The notes under the pieces: model-generated
Database searches by the model: none
The model's input: only the letters and a program-made list of their open reading frames with translations
Told to the model about the DNA's origin: nothing
Translations under genes and position numbers: made by a program
Part shown: in pieces, positions 23,265-36,526 of the stretch
Layout of the letters: the number at the start of each line of letters is the position of its first letter
Numbering within the stretch: position 1 is the first letter of the stretch
DNA from: Orbilia blumenaviensis
Taxonomy: Eukaryota; Ascomycota; Orbiliomycetes; Orbiliales; Orbiliaceae
Length of the DNA: 64,000 nt
Direction: 5' to 3'
Assembly (NCBI GenBank): GCA_036872755.1
Contig: JAVHNS010000011.1
Span: forward strand, 1,736,001 to 1,800,000

Positions 23265-26200
23265 TTAGCTCAGGTCAAAGCCAGCCCCAGCGTTTGCTGC
23301 GTACAGCAGCTTTTCTTCAAGAACAGCCTCTGATGTATAACGGGGTAGTTTCAAAAGATTCACACAGGTGCTAGTGCTAGGTAGCCTTGTTGAATCACTA
23401 CCAGCATCTCGAATGCTAAACCTTGGGTTAAGAGAACTGAATCCCAAAAGAGGTGCCCTGCTTACACTAGTAACAAATTTTAGAACAGAGCGCTTATCAG
23501 ATTCTCGGAGTCTCTTCATCACCTGCCAAAACATTTTGACAGTTTCATGTTCCTGGTTATCATCCCCAATAGTGTATACCCCACCATAGACAGTATTTTT
23601 CCGAAGATCGTCGACGTCTAGCGGTGATTCATTCCCACCAACAAGAGTTTGGAGCTCTGACTGATTGAACATAGACAGCCATCTTGGGGATATTATGGAC
23701 GAGAGACCTCTCAGAAAAGCGTTTGTTTGCTGCTTGCCTTGGACTGCGAGTTTATACTTCGAAACTAGGTGGATATATTCGAGTCTGTTGGAAGATGTCA
23801 CTGGGATATGTGAGCCACCTGGTTTCAAATCCACCAACATGATTTTCCGGGTAAATCCGCTCGGAGACCGACGGTCTGCCATTTGGAAATTATTCTCTAT
23901 GGCAAATGTAAGATCGAGATCCTTAATTGTCTGCTCGTCATAGTGTTTTAAAGCTTGCTAGACAGATGTTTTAGTTGAAATCAGGTTGGTTATAGTTCAT
24001 AATAGAGATATTGGGTACTCACAAGACCTTTCCAGAGACTTGTATCTAGGCTCTTGAGATCATCTATACCGAGTCCAACGTCATCGTTACCCAGCATGAC
24101 CTTGCTCCATTTTAAAAGGAAAAAATCTGCGAAAGCAACTTCCACTAAAATACCTTCGTACATGCACTTCCCGATGATGCGGCCTAGGAATTCAACCCGC
24201 CGTAACAAATCCCCAGTATCGCGTACGCTCAACTTTGAGGGGCTTGAATTGTTATTATCTTCCAATGGTGTGCAAGAATCCCATGACATTTGATCTAGGA
24301 GATTGGGGTTGGGATAAAGCAAGTGACTTTCTGTTTCTGTAAAGAAAGGCGCACCTTTCGCTGAGCTTGTTCTGCACGACTCTTGGACAAGGGAAGAAAG
24401 AAACTCCTTGAGAATTCCACCACCATCTATTCCAGGTTCCTCAGCCCCAAAAGAGTCGATGAACGTTATCTGAATTGGTTCTTTGAAACCGTCCCCCAAA
24501 GCATAAAACTCATCATAAGCGTCATCGAACACCCGGTTACGGTGGATGATACCGTGGTGCTTGGCTTTCCAGCTTGGCTGGTCTTGGAGAGCGTTCGCCT
24601 GGTTCAGCCTCCATAGGTCCCTGTCGCCTGTTCCCCGACGAGCCTGGTCAAGACGGATGAAATCGCGAAATATTGACACCCGAGTCCGAAATGGTATTAG
24701 GAAAGGAAGATTTTGAATAACACCCAGACGCGGAGTAATCGCAGCCATGTAATTTCGTCGTGATGATTTATCTCGTCTCCTGTTGGGGCATTTGTTGCCA
24801 CTTTCGAACGTCGCCTGAGAAATTCCACCATTGTCAGATTCGGATTCAGAATCTGCAATATTGGTTTCTTCAAGCTCCCATTGTCGTGCTTCTTCTTCCG
24901 CGATTAGATGAGTAGTTCCCTCGGTATCTATTTCCTTCATCAACCAAAAACCATCTGGGAGAAATTTCTGCCGGGAGTCCCTTCTATGTAGAGAGCGCAA
25001 TATCGCAATTGTCAAATTGCGTATCCAAGGAACAGATATGCCATGAAGGCCGGCGACATCTGATCTGGTGTGAAACCGTGTACAGTAATCGGGTTCCGAA
25101 GGTAATTGCCGCACCAGTTCGTTAGATGTCTGTAATTCGATTTCAGAGACTTCGAAATATATCGAGAACGCGAGGTTCTTTAAGAAGCTGACAAGGTCTT
25201 TTAATTGGTTTGGTTTGAGTGATCTGTCTTCAAAACTGAAGAATTCTTCATCATCCATTACAATATTAGAAAAGCAGTAAAGATCTAGGAAGAGGAATAT
25301 TGCCGTCCATTCCAAGGGTTTGGGATTGCATTCTGCGGATTTATTATATGTGAGCTTCAGTCCCTCTAAAATGACCTTAACACTGGTAACACCGCTTCTG
25401 AATGTATGCGTTTCTTGGATCTGATAGTATAGCGCGGCCAACAGGGATACCCCTTGCCGTGACCTCGCAAGAAAGAGTCTGTTGTGGAGTTTGCGTTGAA
25501 GGAATCGGAAATAGAGCAACAGACGTAGAATTAAGCTTTGTGAGGCGTAAAAGGTGTCCATTGATTGAATTGAAGAGAGGGGTGTGGGATTCCGGGTTAT
25601 TGAATCTACGACATCTGTTATGAAGTCGGTCCCCAGCAAAATTTCCAATTGTCTTCTTATGAACTCGGGGGGGTCTGGACACCCATTGCCTTCTATAAAT
25701 GGGTTTGTTGGAAGGCATTCCGAGGGGGTCGAAATTTTGATTGAGTTGGCTGTCGGGCCCCACATATGGTTTCCATACGCATTCAGTATGGGATTCAAGG
25801 CAACCACGAGCAATTCGAACATTGGCCTCGAGTTTATGGGCTTCTGGGGTTTTTTATACAATGGATGGGAAAATAAATGATGCTCAAGAACCATCTGATG
25901 TGGCGAACCTGGTAGAGCATCTTCATAGACAAAGGCGATAAGGTAAGATAGAAGCCACATAGTACCTCCCGAATTCATCTGGTCAATCCGAAGCTTAGAA
26001 GTAGCCTCAAGAAGTTGGCGGACATCCAGCAGTTTTCGGAAGGTGGATATCGGAATTAATGAGAATAAATCTGTATGGAGTGAGGCGGATGCCAGAAATC
26101 CCTGGACAAAATTGACATAGACGAGATGTCGGTCGCTCTCGATGACCGACTGGAGGGGGAACACAATAGATTGGAGGATCACTGCTAAACCAGCCAAGGA

Positions 26201-26833
26201 TGTTTCGGATGGAGAGGTCGCTAGTTCTGCTTGGGGAACCAGGCCGTGACCCATGGCTAGCTTTAAAGTATCGAAGTAGGCAGCATCGGCATGGTTTGGC
26301 AAATATGCCATAACGCAGGACAAAAATGAAAGAAATTGTAGAGCCTGTGCCTGCGTTGTAGTGTGGCGAAGATTTGTCAGGGACAGCGCCGCAAGTAACA
26401 GTCGGGAGAGGCGGATGACAAGTAGACGAGACCGGCCATTGTTCGAAATAACTAACCCGACAGTGGAGCTTAGGTCACCGTTTAGATGGAAAGCAGTGGT
26501 CACGAAAGCGAGACGACGGACGTCCTCTATACTTGAAGTGTCGCAGAAGGAGAGGAGAAGAGCAAGGCTATCATCTGAATAGCTGGATGGCGAAGAGGCT
26601 TCAGGAAACCCAACTGCTTTGTCCCAATATGCTCGAAAACCCGTACGTATGGAGCGCCGAACGACATAGCCCCGGTAGATTGATTGTATTTTGATGGAGG
26701 CAGAAAGCCTCTGGCGCTCTACTTCCCTTCGAGCTCGTTCTTCGCGAGCTACGACCAAACCGGAGGAAGGTTTAGATTTTCCGGAGAGGTTGACGTTCCG
26801 CGGCCGTCTTGTGCTTCCGGGGAAATGTTTCAT
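23265..26833 (-). CDS. HECT E3 ubiquitin ligase, Hul5/UBE3C type
   Basis: Ubiquitin ligase that extends chains on proteasome-bound or misfolded proteins. Two exons, 24023-26833 and 23265-23957, give 1167 residues, and the GTGAGT/TAG intron joins LWKGL to QALKHYDEQ. The N-terminus has the basic leader RPRNVNLSGKSK, a charged REERARREVERQR helix and an IQ-like motif KIQSIYRGYVVRRS, as in UBE3C. A long helical middle region follows. The HECT domain starts around residue 780 with SFGAEEPGIDGGGILKEF, then GDLLRRVEFLGRIIGKCMYEG, ENNF, and ends with the thioester Cys at about residue 1135 in STSTCVNLLKLPRY. The length is close to the family norm (about 1,000-1,150). The gene is divergent from the poly(A)-binding protein gene. 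Intact and confidently placed. Confidence 0.94.
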
Positions 26834-27875
26834 ACTGACAATGCAGATGGTTGGTACCTAGGTAGGTACCTAGGTATTTAGATACCACTCAGGTAAGCTA
26901 GGAGGTACCTAGACAGATCTCGTGAAAAGGGTAGGTAGGCTAGGTAGGTAGTTTTATGAGATTTGTTCGTTGACAACAGAGAAGAGGGGTGGTGATCATA
27001 CATATATGTTAAAGTGGGTTGTGGGTTGTGGGTTGTGGGTTGACTTGGCTTCGTCAGCCAAAGCGGGAAAGCGGTATCCTTACGTAATCCGCGGGGGGGG
27101 GGCTTTTTTCTAGGTATATAGGTATATAGGTATATATATATATATGTATTTTTTGAAGTGGTTCTTTGTTATTACTATATTAGGAAGCTTCCCAATAAGG
27201 CAATCACTTTTTTGTTCACCCACAACACCGTTGTCGCCCTGAAACACAAAAATGGTTTTTTTTTTTTTTTGTTCTTTTTTTTTTTCTCGTTCTCAAAGAA
27301 CTTCCATCTCCTCTTCCTCCCTGTTACAGCCAACCATACGATAAAAATATAAAATCCCAAAAAAAAGGATAAAATCAAAAACAAAAAAGAAGACTCCCGT
27401 AGACTCTGCCGTCTGCCCTGTCTCTTTCAGCTTGGCCGCGCCAGTCGAAGCCTGATTTACAGTTCTCCGGATCTCCAACGCTCCCCTGCTGCCCCTACGA
27501 TCCAGCTTCTCTCCTACCGCCTTTCTTCCCCTCATCGGTCCTCTCGCCCAACAGTCCCGGAAATCTTGAATCCGTAGAGGCTACGAGCCCCATCTGCTTG
27601 GCTTCCCGGGTTTCCCTTTGACTTCATCTTGACCTTTCTATCCCTACAGTTCTCAGTCATCTCATCACCCCGCCTATTCACGCCCCTCTATCAGACCAAA
27701 GTCTCCTAACCACACTCCAGGCAAGTGCCCAATTCCCCCCAAGCTGGCAGTATCCGAAAATCTCACCTCAAACCTATCGTCATATCTGTCGTCCTAAGCT
27801 AACTTTCCTGGTCTATCGTTTCGTTTTTAAAGCCAACCGACATAAAAATTTTACGGCGTTGAAACCGTAAGCACG
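26834..27875. promoter_or_regulatory. divergent promoter region between the HECT ligase and poly(A)-binding protein genes
   Basis: About 1 kb separates the two start codons. The ligase side has an ACCTAGGTA cluster (26,855-26,950) and a GGGTTGT tandem at about 27,005-27,042. The poly(A)-binding side has T runs near 27,257-27,290 and then a strongly pyrimidine-rich stretch (about 27,390-27,840), the usual look of a highly expressed fungal core promoter plus 5' UTR. A-rich tracts inside the 5' UTR can serve autoregulation in this family. Here only 27,350-27,395 is A-rich. Confidence 0.55.
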
Positions 27876-30358
27876 ATGCCTTCTGATACTTCATCTCCAG
27901 TTCCCCCTCCACCCACCCTGGATACCAACGGAGCCGCCAACGCCCCAGAGTCTCCCACCCCCGCTTCCGCTGCTGATGTGGTGCAGACTCCCACCGCAGC
28001 CGGTTCAACGAATGCACCCCACTCCGCCTCTCTCTATGTTGGAGAATTGGACCCGTCTGTCACGGAGGCTATGCTCTTCGAGCTCTTCTCCTCTATCGGC
28101 CAAGTAGCATCCATTCGGGTTTGCCGTGATGCCGTCACCCGAAGGTCTCTTGGGTATGCCTATGTCAACTACAACAACACCGCAGATGGTGAACGGGCTC
28201 TCGAAGAGTTAAACTACACCCTGATCAAGGGCCGTCCCTGCAGAATAATGTGGTCGCAGCGTGATCCAGCCCTACGCAAAACTGGTCATGGGAACGTGTT
28301 CATAAAAAACCTCGACATCGCCATCGATAACAAGGCCTTACATGACACCTTTGCCGCATTTGGAAATATTCTCTCCTGCAAAGTTGCCCAGGACGAGAAT
28401 GGAAACTCTAAGGGCTATGGATTCGTTCACTATGAAACAGCAGAGGCCGCTACCAACGCCATCAAGCATGTTAATGGCATGTTGTTGAATGAGAAGAAGG
28501 TCTATGTTGGACACCATATTCCAAAGAAGGAACGTCAAAGCAAATTCGATGAAATGAAGGCGAACTTTACCAACGTCTATGTCAAGAATATCGACCCGGA
28601 AGTCACAGATGAAGAGTTCCGCACTCTTTTCGAAAACTTTGGTCAAATCACATCTGCTAGTTTAGCTCGCGAGGTTGACAACGGAGCATCACGAGGATTT
28701 GGGTTTGTCAATTTCTCTTCGCACGAAGCCGCTGCGGCTGCAGTCGAAGCGTTGCATGAAACAGATCTCAAAGGTCAGACGCTATTCGTTGGAAGGGCGC
28801 AGAAGAAACATGAGAGAGAGGAAGAGCTCCGCAAGCAGTATGAGGCTGCTCGTATTGAAAAAGCGAGCAAGTATCAAGGGGTCAATTTATATGTCAAAAA
28901 CCTCGACGACGATATTGATGATGAGAGGCTCCGGCAAGAATTTTCTCCCTACGGCACGATCACAAGTGCAAAAGTCATGCGGGACTCCATAGATAGCCCG
29001 AAGGAAAAGGAGGGAGACGATGGTAAGATAAGTGAGCCAGAAGAAAAAGCTACTGATAAGAAACAGGGTAAAAGCAAAGGATTCGGCTTTGTGTGCTTCA
29101 GCAACCCTGACGAAGCATCCAAAGCTGTCGCGGAGATGAATCAGCGGATGGTGAATGGGAAACCTCTGTACGTCGCCCTTGCTCAACGCAAAGACGTGCG
29201 CAAAAGTCAGGTATTTTATCCCGGTCCCAAGCACACCGCGACCAAGCACTACAGACTAATGTCAACTCTCACATCTTCATCTATAGCTTGAGGCTTCTAT
29301 CCAGCAACGAAATCAGATCCGGATGCAGCAAGCCGCCGCTGCCGCCGGAATGCCCCCACAGCCAGTGAGTCTTCCGTTCCTAAAGGAGAGGTCGAGGGAT
29401 AGAGTGAGGGGGGGGCTGTCCAAAGCTTCTTGTATCCAGAGTCCCAAAGCTAACATGGCAAAAGTATTTATCTGCGCCGCTTTACTATCAACCAGGGGCA
29501 CCAGGAGTTCAGCCGCCTTTCCTTGCCGGTCCTGCTGGCCCTGGAGTTCCCCCAAATAGACTCCCGTTCCCTCCCCAACAAACCGGAATAATGTTACCTG
29601 GGACTGGGAGAGCTGGCAGCAACTGGCCACCCAGCACAAACCAATCTGGGGGTAATAGAAATGGGACGCCGGGACAACCAGCCCCAATATATGGAATGGC
29701 AGGTCAAGGTGGCCCTGGTGGTCAATTTGGCTATGCTCAAGCGTTTAACCAGGCACAGCTAGCGGCGATGAACCCGACCCGAGGCGCTCCACAATTAGGA
29801 TTGAATCCGGGGAGGGGCCTCTCTGGCGGTGGCGTGACCCAACAAATAGGTCATCAACAGCGCGGACCACTCGGTAGAGGAATTGGGTCGTCACAAGGCA
29901 GAGGATACCCTGGTGACCAAACGACACAGGGGCCAGCGCCTCAGTTGGCCAACCTAAACAATCTGCAACCTCAGCAGCAAAAGCAAGTACTAGGGGAGGC
30001 TTTATATCCGCGTATCCATGCCATTAACCCTCAGCTAGCTGGGAAAATCACGGGAATGCTCCTCGAAATGGACAATAACGAATTGCTCAATCTGTAATAA
30101 CATTATTTCCCCCAATTTTTTTATTTTTTTTTCGGCTTCGACTGACTATAGACTACCTAAAACAGGATCAAGGACGACTCGGCACTTCGAAACAAGGTTG
30201 ACGAAGCACTTTCGGTCTATGACGAATATGTAAAGTCGAAGGCTACCGATGACACTACGGCTGCACCTAGTATTCAAGCCGACGTTACAGTCAAGCCATC
30301 AGAGGACACACCACCTCCTAAGGAAGATTCCAAAGAAGCTGCCACAACCCAGGCCTAA
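27876..30358 (+). CDS. PAB1: cytoplasmic poly(A)-binding protein
   Basis: Binds mRNA poly(A) tails and links them to eIF4G and deadenylases. Four exons, 27876-29210, 29287-29364, 29465-30093 and 30166-30358, give 744 residues. Four RRMs are visible: about 51-129 ([13 protein letters not shown]), 139-215 ([13 protein letters not shown]), 231-308 ([14 protein letters not shown]) and 334-435 ([14 protein letters not shown]). RRM4 carries an insertion of about 30 charged residues ([19 protein letters not shown]) before [10 protein letters not shown], as known from other filamentous ascomycetes. The linker is Pro/Gly/Gln-rich. The C-terminal PABC/MLLE domain is split by the last intron: [35 protein letters not shown], then [21 protein letters not shown]. 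An Ala run [12 protein letters not shown] marks exon 2. All phases close and there is no sign of damage. Confidence 0.96.
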
Positions 30359-31436
30359 CTGCGCAGTGGCCCTTGCTTCAAGAACCACAGTGACCATTTC
30401 AAAATGCAAAGAAATGCTCTGCGTCCAACAGTCATGTTTTTCTAATTTTTTACGGGATAACATGAACGTTAATAATGTTCTTCCTAAGAAATCCCATTAC
30501 ACCATCCTTACCGGATGTTTTTTCTTCTGGAAATGTTTCCAACGTCGGGTTTTTTTATTCCACATACTTCGGTCGCCCACTCATCCACTTTCGAGACCTC
30601 GTCCGCTTTTCTTTATTTCCGTAGTTTTCGATATGTATTGTCTCCTTATGTTTCTTTTCCCTTTGGGTTAGGGTCGTTCTAGGTGCAAACAAAAGTTGTG
30701 TATCTCTTAGTCTTCACGGGTGATTTTTATGCTTTGTGCTGCTTTCTTCCCATCGCCCCCTATGCATTTATCTCGATTGTCTAGCAGGTGAACAATGCCG
30801 CCCTATCCTCCGACTCTTATCTGCCTCCTCCCTACTCCCCTCCTCGTCCTTATCCTTCTCTTTCATTATCTCCCCGACCCCTCTTCCTGTTCCCGTCTTC
30901 GTTTCCATTCTCGTTCCTTTTTTTCCCTTCCCCTCCTTGGTTTTCATCACCCCTCCACCCTTTCACCCATCGAAGATAGGCGCCTTTATTCCCCACTTAT
31001 CCATTCACTGCATGAGATATGCCTGAATGTCAGGCGCAAATAACCGCTGTCGTTTCCCTTTTGTAAATCCTAGGATGCAATGCAAAACGCCCTACCGTAT
31101 GTTAGGTCAAATATATTTCTGAAGGTATTACTGTAACTGTCTGGTGCAGGGCTCTAAAATCAAATAATCCCGCTTCAGTTAAAAAGCAATGCTAAAACTA
31201 CTATTGTTGACCCAAAATTGTGATGCGCGCTAAACTAACTGTGGTTAAAATTTTGTTTGGAAATCAACCTCTCCAACAAATTGTGCACCTCCCAAACCGT
31301 CTCTCCCATATTACTTAAGTACTTACTTCAGGAACTAACCACCATCAGTTCTTCATCAGTATCAATCGCCAACCACGGCAAACCCCCTTGCTGTGCGTCA
31401 CGGGCGAGACTCACATAGCTGTCGCTCTCGACCGCC
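30359..31436. other. intergenic region between two plus-strand genes
   Basis: About 1.1 kb holding the 3' UTR of the poly(A)-binding protein gene and the promoter of the protease gene. A strongly pyrimidine-rich stretch (30,790-30,970) is notable. Overlapping open frames there come from its composition. No gene supported. Confidence 0.6.
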
Positions 31437-33923
31437 ATGTGTGCCGTTCGCCCCGCTTCCCTGTTTCTTCCACAGGTAAGTGGGACATGTTGATGATACT
31501 CAAACCCGGCCCCGCTTCAGAACAAAAACTCACCACGCGGATGTCTAGCAGTTGGCTCCGTCACGCTCGAACATCCTACGCGGTACACTTTGTCACTCAA
31601 AAATTCGAGATCTTCGGTTGCCACACAGAGCCCAAGGGTTTCGATATACCCCTCCTAGAAGCCAACAAATACCATCCCCCTCGAACCACCCCTGGTGTCG
31701 CAGTCCATCAACCAGTCGGCCCATCCTTCGATCACAATGTCTGGCTACATCCCACGCCCCACCCCCAATGCAGCCTCAGCTACAGATAAGGGCTCTTTCC
31801 TCACTTCGCCCGATGCGATCCTTTCTTGAGCACACAGAGCGGACTGCCAACTCAAACCCAATGAATGCTGCCGCCCAGCTAGAATTTTACAATGCACTCT
31901 ACAAAGCGAATATGCCCGATATAATAGTTGAGAGGTATCAAACAGGACAATACGCCACGAATTCGAGAGCGGAAGAACTCTACATCAAATCCTTGGAAAA
32001 AATCGGCCAAATGGAAAGGGCAAAAATGATCACAGACCGGAAAGCAGAGAAGGCAGAGGTAACAGAAGGTGATACCAAGTCTGCTCTGTCCGCCGAAGAA
32101 GTTCGTGCCATTGGTCAGGCCATTGCCGCTCGATCAAAAGGAGGTGCCTCGTCTATTACTGCCAAAAATATACACGGTCGATATGGGGATAGGGACAATC
32201 CCCTGTTCGTCGTTGTCGACGAAACTATAGGAGGTACCGTTTTTAAATGGGCAAAATTTCTTCTGACATCTGCGGTCCTGATCTATTTCGTTTTGGTTGT
32301 GATGACCGTTTTCATCGAAGCAACAGGTGTCCTGAAGCGTGTTGGCGGCAATCCCCCAAACGAAGCCCAGGGTTCTCAGCAAACGGCTCGATTCACTGAC
32401 GTTCACGGTTGCGAAGAAGCAAAGGAGGAGCTTCAAGAACTCGTTGAGTTCCTCAAAGATCCTGCGAAGTTCTCCGCCCTAGGTGGCAAACTCCCGAAGG
32501 GTGTTCTTCTCGTTGGTCCTCCAGGCACCGGGAAAACCCTCCTTGCCAGAGCAGTAGCGGGGGAATCCGGTGTCCCCTTTTTCTTCATGTCTGGCTCCGA
32601 GTTTGACGAAGTATACGTCGGAGTAGGCGCTAAGCGCGTCCGAGAACTGTTTGCGGCAGCTCGTGCAAAAGCGCCGTCGATTGTGTTTATCGACGAACTA
32701 GACGCAATCGGCGGCAAACGTAACGAAAGAGACGCGGCATACGTCAAACAAACCCTCAATCAACTTCTTGTCGATCTTGACGGGTTTGCTCCCAACTCCG
32801 GGGTAATCTTTCTAGCAGCTACAAACTTCCCGCAGTTACTTGATAAAGCGCTTACTAGGCCAGGACGGTTTGATCGAACGGTAAACGTACCGCTCCCTGA
32901 TGTGCGTGGTCGGATCGAAATACTTAAACACTATATCAAATCCATCAAAGCTTCTACAGATGTAGACTTACAAATAATAGCCCGGGGGACACCCGGCTTT
33001 TCAGGCGCAGAGCTGGAAAACCTGGTAAACCAAGCTGCGGTCAGGGCTTCGAAGTTAAGAGAAAGTCAGGTACGCATGGACGACTTAGAGTGGGCCAAAG
33101 ACAAAATTCTTATGGGCGCAGAAAGGAGAAGTGCTGTTATTTCCCAAAAGGAAAAGGAAATGACAGCCTACCATGAAGGTGGCCACGCATTAGTAGCCAT
33201 GTTTACTGAAGGCGCTATCCCGTTGTACAAAGCTACAATCATGCCACGCGGGATGGCATTGGGTATCACTTTTCAACTGCCTGAGATGGATCAGGTATCT
33301 ATGTCTAAAAAGGTAATTCAATACAACACAGACAATGAGTTTTCAGTCTAAAGTCTAATGTTATTAGGAATATCTTGCTCGCATAGATGTATGCATGGGG
33401 GGGAAAGTTGCGGAGGAACTTATATATGGCCCTGATAACGTCACGAGCGGTGCATCCAACGTAGGTATTCAACGCCCAGCCTGCAAACTCCATGTCTAAT
33501 TCACCTGTCCAAAAATAGGATATTGCTCAGGCCACGAAGATTGCGCATGCGATGGTCACCCAAATGGGAATGTCTGATTTATTAGGCAATGTCGACTTAC
33601 ATAGCAGCTACCGAAATCTATCATCGCAAACAAAAGAGGCAATCGAGGCCGAAACTCGTAGGTTGCTTGAAGAAGGCCGTTTACGAGCAACCCGTCTATT
33701 AACAGAGCATCGGAAGGAGCTGGAATTGCTCGCAAAAGCACTGATCGAATATGAAAGCCTAGATCGCTCGGAAATGGAGAAGGTTATCAAAGGCGAACCA
33801 CTGGCGAACCGATTAAAAATTCTGCCAGATGTCCAAATCAAACTTCCCGAAAACGCTATCGGCAGCCCACACACAAGCCCTGTTAGTGGGGAGGCAACAA
33901 AACCAAGCCAGACAGCTTCATAG
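31437..33923 (+). CDS. YME1: mitochondrial i-AAA protease Yme1 (FtsH family)
   Basis: ATP-dependent zinc metalloprotease of the mitochondrial inner membrane facing the intermembrane space. Four exons, 31437-31475, 31552-33312, 33368-33460 and 33519-33923, give 765 residues. The first exon encodes 13 residues ([13 protein letters not shown]), the start of a presequence. Without it the long frame has only a TTG and an upstream stop at 31,546. Residues ~1-100 are basic and Ser/Arg-rich. One transmembrane segment lies at about 246-268 ([20 protein letters not shown]). Then come Walker A GPPGTGKT (about 335-342), pore loop [12 protein letters not shown], Walker [13 protein letters not shown], an SRH ending TRPGRFDR, and the zinc site HEGGH at about 554-558. 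The distal zinc-binding Glu/Asp region [11 protein letters not shown] is in exon 3. All FtsH hallmarks are present. Confidence 0.95.
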
Positions 33924-34243
33924 GAGCTGTGTATCAGTATCTTAGTCATATTCAATTGCAACTATGGTTGATTCGGGCACTTGTGCATCCCGTTCCTATT
34001 CCTTCCAACTCGATGGCCTACAATTAGTCATACAGTTTTTTGACTGGAAGCGCAATCGCCAGAGTTTTTTTTTTACATTTCCATGTACAAATTAAAAAGG
34101 TATTTCAGCTATGGGCACCCTAATTTTTAACCCTACCTATACGCAACCAGACTTTGCTTCAGCGCCCAGCTATGACCCCCCACCTTCTCGAATGTAAATG
34201 GCAGCGCCATTCGCTGTTTGTATTCAAAATTCAAACGCATCCC
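33924..34243. other. convergent 3' spacer
   Basis: A 320-bp spacer between the protease gene (+) and the glycerol kinase gene (-). T-rich sequence near 34,064-34,078 and AT-rich flanks. Nothing else seen. Confidence 0.6.
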
Positions 34244-36526
34244 TTAATCATCGTATTCTTTGTCAATATCTTCTGAAGTCAACCAACCCCTCGACATGAC
34301 TACAGCTCGTTCCCATTGGCGAAAAAGCTTGGTTCTTTGTATTTGTGTGGTTTGCGCGTTGAATTTCCGGTGATTACGAGAATTCACTTGTCCAAGTTCG
34401 TCGAAGGATGTCCAAACACTTGCTCCAAACCCCGCAGCGATGGCCGCTCCAAGAGCCGTTGTTTCGCGCATAGCCGGTCGGTCGACATCAATACCTAATC
34501 GGAAATATCGATTCCCTTTTCAGCAACTCTTCCCTTGCTTCAAAATTTTAAATAGGGGCTCCACAGGCTGGCACATCTGGTTATGCCTTTTGTTGGATGT
34601 TGTGATGTCGTAAATTTCAAATATACATACCGATTATATCAGCTTGTAGCTACAGGGTTATTAGCTGCATGCCGCGATATTGTCTAAGAGAGAAGGGAAA
34701 TGGACCGGCTTACCTGCATACACTCGTTTGAGTTGCTCATCCCGCCATCAACTGCCAGATTTTTTATTGCGATGCCACTATCTAAAGCTCCCACGGTTCC
34801 GAATAAGTAGTGCACAGATGCAAGATATATACAGCAATAATATGGCACGTGATAACCCACCTTTCTCCATTGCATGCATTATTGCTTTTGTCTATAAGAA
34901 AACGCACATCAGAGGTTAACGGAATAGCCTATGTAATCTGGCTCCTGGGTCCACAAACACCTGACCTGAAAACAAGTTGCTTCTATTGTTGCCCGGCATA
35001 TGTGTTCCCTTTTAGTATAATTCGTAATCCCAACTACATGATACCACTTCAGATTAGCTAGTTACGGCATTGGGGAGGGGGGGGGGATCATCGCGGAATT
35101 ACATATTGTTCCCTGTGCATCATCAACCCAGTACGGCGCAAATAGACCAGCAAAGGCTAGGATTGTCGTTAGCACAACAAATTACACTATATTAGCTTAC
35201 TCAGAGGAATACCTGTCACAAACACAACACCCCCACTATCTACGGACGTTAGTATATACGTTTGTATCCGTGTTTGGGTGGTAGGTACCAACCTGGGACT
35301 AACATTGCAAGCTCTCCAATTTCGTTCGCTTCCTGTATTATACCCAGATTGTCCCGCAGAAATTTGACGGCAGAGCCGGCAACTGCAATCGACCCCTCAA
35401 GGGCATAAACTGGCGGTGAATCCTCAAACTGAAATGCAATGGTGGTAAGAAGTCCGTTTTTGGATATGACTGGTTGGTTCCCGGTATTATAAAGCATAAA
35501 GCACCCAGTCCCATATGTGTTTTTAGCCATACCCTGCTCAAATGCCTTTTGGCCAACGAGAGCAGCGCTCTGGTCGCCAAGGCATCCAGTTATTTTCAGT
35601 CCCATTAGAGGGCCCTTTGCCAGAAACCCATATGCCTTGCTATTGGAAGACGACGTCACTTTCGGCAATAACAGTTTCTCGAGCCCGAAAAAACCCGTCA
35701 AGAACGGATCATATTCTAGCGTGTTAATATCAAGGAACATAGTGCGGGATGCATTTGTCACATCTGTCACATGAAGTTTCTCCCCAGAGTGCCCCTCGGC
35801 AAGATTGAAGAGCAACCATGTGTCAACAGTTCCGAAAGCCAGGTGTCCTGATTCATAAACATCACGGGCAGCCCTTGAATGTTCTAAAATCCATTTAACT
35901 TTCACCGCAGATGGGTAAGTAGATAGGGGTAAGCCTGTCTTTAGGAAAATCTTTTCCTCGGCATCCTGTAGCTTGAGCTGGCGGACAATGTGGGCCGTGC
36001 GGCTATCAGCCCAAACAATGGCATTATAGAGAACCTTTCCATTCCGGATATCCCAAACAACCTGTATAATAGCTAGGTAGTTAGCCTACCAATCGCACCT
36101 TAGTCGTAAGGGTAGTATCAGAACTTTAGTATGAATGGAACACTCACGGCTGTTTCTCTTTGGTTTGTGATTCCCAAACCGCATATATCGCGGGTATTGT
36201 ATCCCGCAGAAATGAACTTGGCAGTAGCAGCTTCGATACAGTTCTCGACAGATTTTATCAGAATAAAGGGATCATGCTCAATCCATCTTTACCGAGGATA
36301 ATAAGTAGTGGCGGAGAGGTTAGTTGCAGTTTACTAGATTTCTACCCCGAGTCGAAAGCTTGGAGCCTTCGTTCGGGAATTTGACATACCCAGAGTGAGG
36401 ATAAATTTGTTCGAATTCCTCCTGATGCTTGGCCACCGGCTCTCCTCTTTCATCAAAGATAAAAAACCTTGTTGACGTGGTGCCCTGATCAATGGCTGCT
36501 GTAAACTTCCTGAACCCGGGCTCCAT
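34244..36526 (-). CDS. GUT1: glycerol kinase
   Basis: FGGY-family kinase that makes glycerol 3-phosphate from glycerol and ATP. Ten exons on the minus strand: 36390-36526, 36148-36286, 35293-36061, 35213-35239, 35103-35156, 34966-35033, 34861-34891, 34714-34781, 34631-34649 and 34244-34494. Together they give 520 residues with every phase closing. Conserved blocks in order are [141 protein letters not shown], then [34 protein letters not shown] and [17 protein letters not shown]. The downstream half is cut into small exons, including one of 27 nt and one of 19 nt. The ATG at 36,526 is preceded in frame only by a TTG. The gene appears functional. Confidence 0.94.

Noticed and set aside
27005..27042. 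GGGTTGT tandem as an interstitial telomere
   Set aside because: The unit is not the TTAGGG repeat usual in filamentous ascomycetes, there are only about four to five copies, and it sits in a promoter region.
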